From NCBI GenBank assembly GCA_021772355.1, contig JAJFMB010000127.1, positions 1 to 10,380 of the forward strand: a stretch of DNA of 10,380 nt, in the 5' to 3' direction. The position numbers were made by a program, and so were the translations under genes. Every line of letters starts with the position of its first letter. The stretch's first letter is position 1. The DNA comes from Chlamydiota bacterium (GTDB taxonomy: Bacteria > Chlamydiota > Chlamydiia > Chlamydiales > JAJFMB01). The notes below the pieces were generated by a model. That model did no database searches and had not been told where the DNA came from. It saw only the letters and a program-made list of their open reading frames with translations. Positions 7,190 through 10,380 of this stretch are shown piece by piece.

Positions 7190-7196
7190 TGATTTT

Positions 7197-7592
7197 ATGG
7201 AAGCAAATTGGATTGGAATCTTAGTTTCAGCAGTATTGTCTATGGTGATCGGAGTGATCTGGTACTCACCGAAGGTGTTTGGAAAAGAGTGGGCAGAGTT
7301 GACAAAAATTTCTCACGTGGACACACAAGATAAGGGGCAAATGTATCTTTGCGCTTTCGTAAATGCCCTTGTGAAGTCTTGGGTGCTTGCTATGGTGATT
7401 GATTATGCCAGCGCGTTTGACATGATCAGTGGTGCAGTTATCGGCTTTTGGATGTGGTTGGGATTTGTTGCGACCACGCAATTTGCTGGTATTCTCTGGC
7501 AAAGAAATCCCTGGAAACTCTTTTACATTAACACAGGCTGTATGCTTGTTAGCTTTGTGATCATGGGCGGAGCAATCGGAATTTTATCATAA
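7197..7592 (+). CDS. DUF1761-family small membrane protein
   Basis: A 131-residue integral membrane protein of unknown function. Four hydrophobic segments are visible, at roughly residues 5-25, 48-70, 76-98 and 108-130. The DUF1761 signatures are the first helix ending in GVIWYSPKVFGKEW, a third segment with GFWMWLGFVATTQFAG, the short W-x-R-N-P-W-K-L-F-Y loop (100-109), and a final helix ending MGGAIGIL. The length is typical for the family. A consensus ribosome site supports the start. The gene stands alone: it diverges from the RNA ligase gene across 82 bp and ends at a perfect inverted repeat before the convergent translocase gene. The family is widespread in bacteria with no established role, so none is proposed. 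Confidence 0.85.
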   Translation: MEANWIGILVSAVLSMVIGVIWYSPKVFGKEWAELTKISHVDTQDKGQMYLCAFVNALVKSWVLAMVIDYASAFDMISGAVIGFWMWLGFVATTQFAGILWQRNPWKLFYINTGCMLVSFVIMGGAIGILS

Positions 7593-7615
7593 AGAAGCCT
7601 CCCAGGGAGGCTTCT
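7593..7615. terminator. Perfect inverted repeat between convergent genes, probable bidirectional terminator
   Basis: The arms AGAAGCCTCCC (7593-7603) and GGGAGGCTTCT (7605-7615) are exact complements around a single central A. In RNA this gives about nine or ten GC-rich pairs and a tiny loop. It begins right after the DUF1761 stop codon and lies 15 bp beyond the translocase stop on the other strand. Neither side has a long U tract (TATTGATT on plus, TTTATGAT on minus), so termination efficiency is uncertain. The location fits a shared terminator. Confidence 0.75.
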
Positions 7616-7630
7616 ATTGATTCGTAAGAT

Positions 7631-9193
7631 TTACGCTGCGACTTTTTCCAGCTCTTCCAATGGTACTTGAGCTTTTGGTTCCTCAAGAGTTTTTAAGCTA
7701 CGACTTAGCTTGAAAAGTGTGCTGAACCAAATGACAAGAATTACAGCGAACACAGCGCCGAGATACGGTGTTAGGGAAACAACAGTTGCCGCCGGGAAAA
7801 TAGTTTGGAGGATAAAGAATGTGAGTGAGCCTCCTGATTTTCCTAAACGACCGCCCGCAACATCAACTGCAGATTTTCCTTTTGTTTTCAATTCGTCATC
7901 TAATGGAATGTAGGCCATTTCTTTGGTGGGGTCGAAGAGGGAGTATTTAGATGCTTTGGTTAAGGAGTTCTGCCAAAAGCCGAACTGGACTGCTAGAGCA
8001 ACAGGTGTTAGTGCCATGCCGAACAGTGTGAGCACTGGAGCTGTCATATCTTGGGCATTGCCGTAGATAACGATTCCAAAGAATGCAGAGCCTGTGACAA
8101 GTAGCATGATTGGTACAATGCATGCTGCTTGTAGCCATGTAAGGCGTCTTAAGATATTTCCACCGATAAGCATTAATGGTAAGGCGATAAAGCCTGTTGT
8201 TTTAGAAAATTTTCCCATATACGCGGCAAACGCATTGTGGTCGCCGTTAGTGTAGAGCTTCACTTGTCCTTTCCATAGTACGTCGATAAAGTTAATGCTG
8301 ATACCGTAAGAGAAGACGAGAATCGCAATACAAAGGATATGAGGCGATGTTAAGAGGTATTTAAAACTTTCGAGCATGGAGAGTTTTGGTTTGGATTTTT
8401 TGTTCTTGCCTTGTGTTGCAGAAATCTGCGAAACCGGTTTGTCCAGCGCTTTGTGGTTCAGCCAGTAATACAGACCTAAAATAATTGCGCCGCTAATGAC
8501 AACAGCTCCCATAAGGTATTTTAATGTGACTTGCATAGGATCGATTCCAGGAAGAGCTTTAATCGATGAAAAGTGCTCCACAGAATAACCAGCTAAGACG
8601 AGGCCGATGTTACCAACAAATCCAAAGAGGGAGTAAAAGCGCTTAGCTTCCATTTTGGAGGTAATATCATTGGCTAGTTGCCAGAAGAGTAGTGATAAGA
8701 CGACACTTCCCCAAAGCTCTGCTAAAATATAAAAAGCGGCAAAACTCCAGTTACCCCACATCGTAATGAACCACTTAATGCGAGGGAAATTCTCTTTTAA
8801 CTGGGCGACCCATTCCGTAGAAGGGTGAAGAATGTCAACATGAGGATAAATGATAAATGCAAATAACCCGAAGAAAATAATAAAGGGCGTTATACACATA
8901 TAGAAGATTCTTTCTTTATTAAAGACATTTGAGAGTTTTGTATACAGTATCATAAATAGAATAGCAGAAGGTGTCGTTCCCCATAATTTTAAAAACGAGA
9001 TAATATCTGCGTCAGAGCCCTTGGCATTGACGACTAGCGAGTCTTTAATGTTTCGTAGGATGGTGTAGTTGAATAAAATAAAGAGCATCATAAGGGCCAT
9101 CGGTATGAACCGCTTGAGCTCGTGTGTATGTATGGGAAATAGTAGAGATCTAATTTTTCCGAATTGATTTTCTTCTGCTAGTAAATGACTCAT
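7631..9193 (-). CDS. Nucleotide translocase, ATP/ADP antiporter family (Npt1/NTT-like)
   Basis: An inner-membrane carrier of the bacterial/plastidic NTT (TLC) family, whose members let intracellular bacteria exchange ADP for host ATP or import nucleotides. The 520-residue protein aligns from end to end with chlamydial Npt1 (about 528 residues): FGKIRSLLFPIHTHELK (11-27), FNYTILRNIKDSLVV (41-55), FAAFYILAELWGSVVLSLLFW (151-171), EAKRFYSLFG (182-191), NFIDVLWKGQ (301-310), YSLFDPTKEMAYIPLD (417-432) and KGKSAVDVAGGRLGKSGG (438-455). About eleven or twelve membrane helices are visible. Charged residues important in the family are present as Lys50, Glu159 and Lys438/Lys440, but the Glu of VEVTWK is Asp304 here. 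Environmental Chlamydiae carry several NTT paralogues with different substrates, so ATP/ADP exchange is likely but not proven. A consensus -35 promoter precedes it; the ribosome site is weak (AGGT). Confidence 0.95.
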   Translation of the reverse strand: MSHLLAEENQFGKIRSLLFPIHTHELKRFIPMALMMLFILFNYTILRNIKDSLVVNAKGSDADIISFLKLWGTTPSAILFMILYTKLSNVFNKERIFYMCITPFIIFFGLFAFIIYPHVDILHPSTEWVAQLKENFPRIKWFITMWGNWSFAAFYILAELWGSVVLSLLFWQLANDITSKMEAKRFYSLFGFVGNIGLVLAGYSVEHFSSIKALPGIDPMQVTLKYLMGAVVISGAIILGLYYWLNHKALDKPVSQISATQGKNKKSKPKLSMLESFKYLLTSPHILCIAILVFSYGISINFIDVLWKGQVKLYTNGDHNAFAAYMGKFSKTTGFIALPLMLIGGNILRRLTWLQAACIVPIMLLVTGSAFFGIVIYGNAQDMTAPVLTLFGMALTPVALAVQFGFWQNSLTKASKYSLFDPTKEMAYIPLDDELKTKGKSAVDVAGGRLGKSGGSLTFFILQTIFPAATVVSLTPYLGAVFAVILVIWFSTLFKLSRSLKTLEEPKAQVPLEELEKVAA

Positions 9194-9233
9194 ATTATTA
9201 TTACCTAGTATAAGGGATTTAATTAAGCTTTAA

Positions 9234-9262
9234 ATATTAATGAATTGTTAATTTGTTGTCAA
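9234..9262 (-). promoter_or_regulatory. Sigma70-type (chlamydial sigma66) promoter of the nucleotide translocase gene
   Basis: On the minus strand a perfect TTGACA (-35, 9257-9262) is followed after 17 bp by TAATAT (-10, 9234-9239, four of six matches). The predicted start of transcription near 9227 gives a leader of about 33 nt. This is the best-formed promoter in the window. Confidence 0.65.
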
Positions 9263-9277
9263 TAATCTTTAATTTTA

Positions 9278-9307
9278 TTGTTTTTAAAGCTCTTATTCTT
9301 GTATAAT
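9278..9307 (+). promoter_or_regulatory. Sigma70-type promoter of nhaD
   Basis: A perfect -10 TATAAT (9302-9307) lies 30 bp before the nhaD start. The best -35 candidate is TTGTTT (9278-9283) at 18-bp spacing and is only a partial match. The rest of the 144-bp AT-rich spacer between the translocase and nhaD shows no gene. Confidence 0.55.
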
Positions 9308-9337
9308 TAAGATTCGTTAAAATAATTTGAATGTAAT

Positions 9338-10380
9338 ATGTTTGGTTTAGAATTATCTCAGTTAGCGCTAGTCGCGACATTTTTCATCGGTTACGGCTTG
9401 ATTATCTTCGAACATCAAGTCAAAATTAACAAAGCGGCTATATCGCTGATGGTTGCTGTTATTTGTTGGGGAATACTCTTTTCCCACCACGCAGTTACCG
9501 GGGAAGGGCTTCATACGCTTTTGGATTCTCACTTGGCAGATATCAGCCAGATTATCTTTTTTCTTCTTGGGGCAATGACGATTGTAGAGCTGGTAGACTC
9601 CCATCAGGGTTTTTCTATTATTACGCGCCTCATCAAGACCCGCTCGAAGATAAAGATGATGTGGACAATCTCGATTTTAACCTTTTTTATGTCCTCGATT
9701 TTGGACAACCTTACGACAACGATTGTTATGGTCTCGCTCCTTAGAAAGTTAGTAGACGAGCGGCACGATCGATGGATTTTGGGTTCTTTGGTTGTTATTG
9801 CTGCAAATGCAGGGGGAGCTTGGACGCCTATAGGGGACGTGACAACCACCATGCTGTGGATTAATGGGCAGCTATCTACAATGGTTGTGATGAAAGCGCT
9901 CTTTATCCCAAGCTTGATTTCGTTGTTAGTTTCTCTTACATTTCAAACTTTCTTGAATCGAAAAGGGAATCAGCAACTCGAACTTTGCGTGCAAGAGGCC
10001 AAGAAGGAACCTTGTGGCAACCTAATCTTTTTTGTGGGAGTATCCACTCTGATTGCCGTTCCAGCCTTAAAAATATTATTTCATATCCCTCCTTTTATGG
10101 GGATTCTCGTCGGTCTCGGCCTCTTATGGCTGATTACCGATCTTATTCATTATAAACACCAAGATCGTTGGCATCTACGTCTGCCTGCTGTTATTCAGAA
10201 GGTTGATGTTTCCAGTATGCTCTTCTTTTTGGGGATTTTACTTTCAATTTCTTCATTGGAAAGTGCAGGAATCTTGAAAGATTTAGCCAATTGGGTTAGA
10301 ATTGCTGTCCCTTCGGAAGAAATTGTTGCCGCAGGAATAGGAATTGCGTCTGCTGTAGTCGATAATGTACCGCTTGTCGC
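9338..10380 (+). CDS. nhaD: Na+/H+ antiporter NhaD (cut by right edge)
   Basis: An inner-membrane sodium/proton antiporter of the NhaD family (ion transporter superfamily), used for sodium and pH homeostasis. The first 347 codons are present without a stop; complete NhaD proteins are usually a little over 400 residues. Start ATG 9338 begins MFGLELSQLALVATF. Family signatures: the first helices with YGLIIFEH; SHLADISQIIFFLLGAMTIVE (64-84); SSILDNLTTTIVMVSLLRK (119-137) with Asp123; IAANAGGAWTPIGDVTTTMLW (154-174) with Asp167; SSMLFFLGILLSISSLESAG; and SAVVDNVPLVA with Asp342 at the edge. The two discontinuous-helix motifs with DN pairs are characteristic. No clear Shine-Dalgarno is seen, but a perfect TATAAT lies 30 bp upstream. 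The gene diverges from the nucleotide translocase gene. Confidence 0.93.
   Translation, partial: MFGLELSQLALVATFFIGYGLIIFEHQVKINKAAISLMVAVICWGILFSHHAVTGEGLHTLLDSHLADISQIIFFLLGAMTIVELVDSHQGFSIITRLIKTRSKIKMMWTISILTFFMSSILDNLTTTIVMVSLLRKLVDERHDRWILGSLVVIAANAGGAWTPIGDVTTTMLWINGQLSTMVVMKALFIPSLISLLVSLTFQTFLNRKGNQQLELCVQEAKKEPCGNLIFFVGVSTLIAVPALKILFHIPPFMGILVGLGLLWLITDLIHYKHQDRWHLRLPAVIQKVDVSSMLFFLGILLSISSLESAGILKDLANWVRIAVPSEEIVAAGIGIASAVVDNVPLV

Noticed and set aside
9463..9744. Plus-strand 93-residue open frame at the start of nhaD
   Set aside because: It lies in another frame of nhaD, whose own frame carries clear family motifs.

Overview
The window most likely comes from a member of the Chlamydiae, probably an environmental (amoeba- or arthropod-associated) lineage. 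The main reasons are a chlamydial Npt1-like nucleotide translocase, an outer-membrane OprB-family porin of the kind represented by chlamydial AaxA, perfect or near-perfect sigma66/sigma70-type promoter elements, and compact AT-leaning genes with weak ribosome binding sites. No species is assigned. All recognisable genes look like chromosomal housekeeping or transport genes. I see no insertion sequence, CRISPR array, tRNA or rRNA.

Left part (1-4631): an MFS transporter (cut by the left edge) lies directly downstream of a PLP-dependent arginine decarboxylase (speA), both on the minus strand. Diverging from speA is a plus-strand pair, an OprB-family porin and a secreted glycerophosphodiester phosphodiesterase 11 bp downstream of it. 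The grouping of outer-membrane porin, arginine decarboxylase and inner-membrane transporter resembles the chlamydial AaxABC arginine module, but with SpeA in place of the pyruvoyl enzyme AaxB and an MFS protein in place of AaxC. This is inference.

Middle part (4609-7592): a minus-strand two-gene operon of a GNAT/FemAB-like acyltransferase family protein and a small MgtC/SapB-type membrane protein, separated by one base. The mgtC-like gene overlaps the phosphodiesterase tail-to-tail by 23 bp. Upstream lies a minus-strand gene with an N-terminal LigT-type 2'-5' RNA ligase/cyclic phosphodiesterase domain. Its C-terminal 90 residues look like a shortened archease domain that has lost the usual metal-binding aspartates. 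This apparent RNA-repair fusion is the most unusual item in the window. A small DUF1761 membrane protein diverges from it on the plus strand.

Right part (7593-10380): a perfect inverted repeat separates the DUF1761 gene from the convergent nucleotide translocase gene. Across a 144-bp AT-rich spacer carrying well-formed divergent promoters lies nhaD, a sodium/proton antiporter cut by the right edge. Together these genes concern exchange with a host cell: nucleotide import, ion balance, and uptake of amino acids or phosphodiesters across both membranes.
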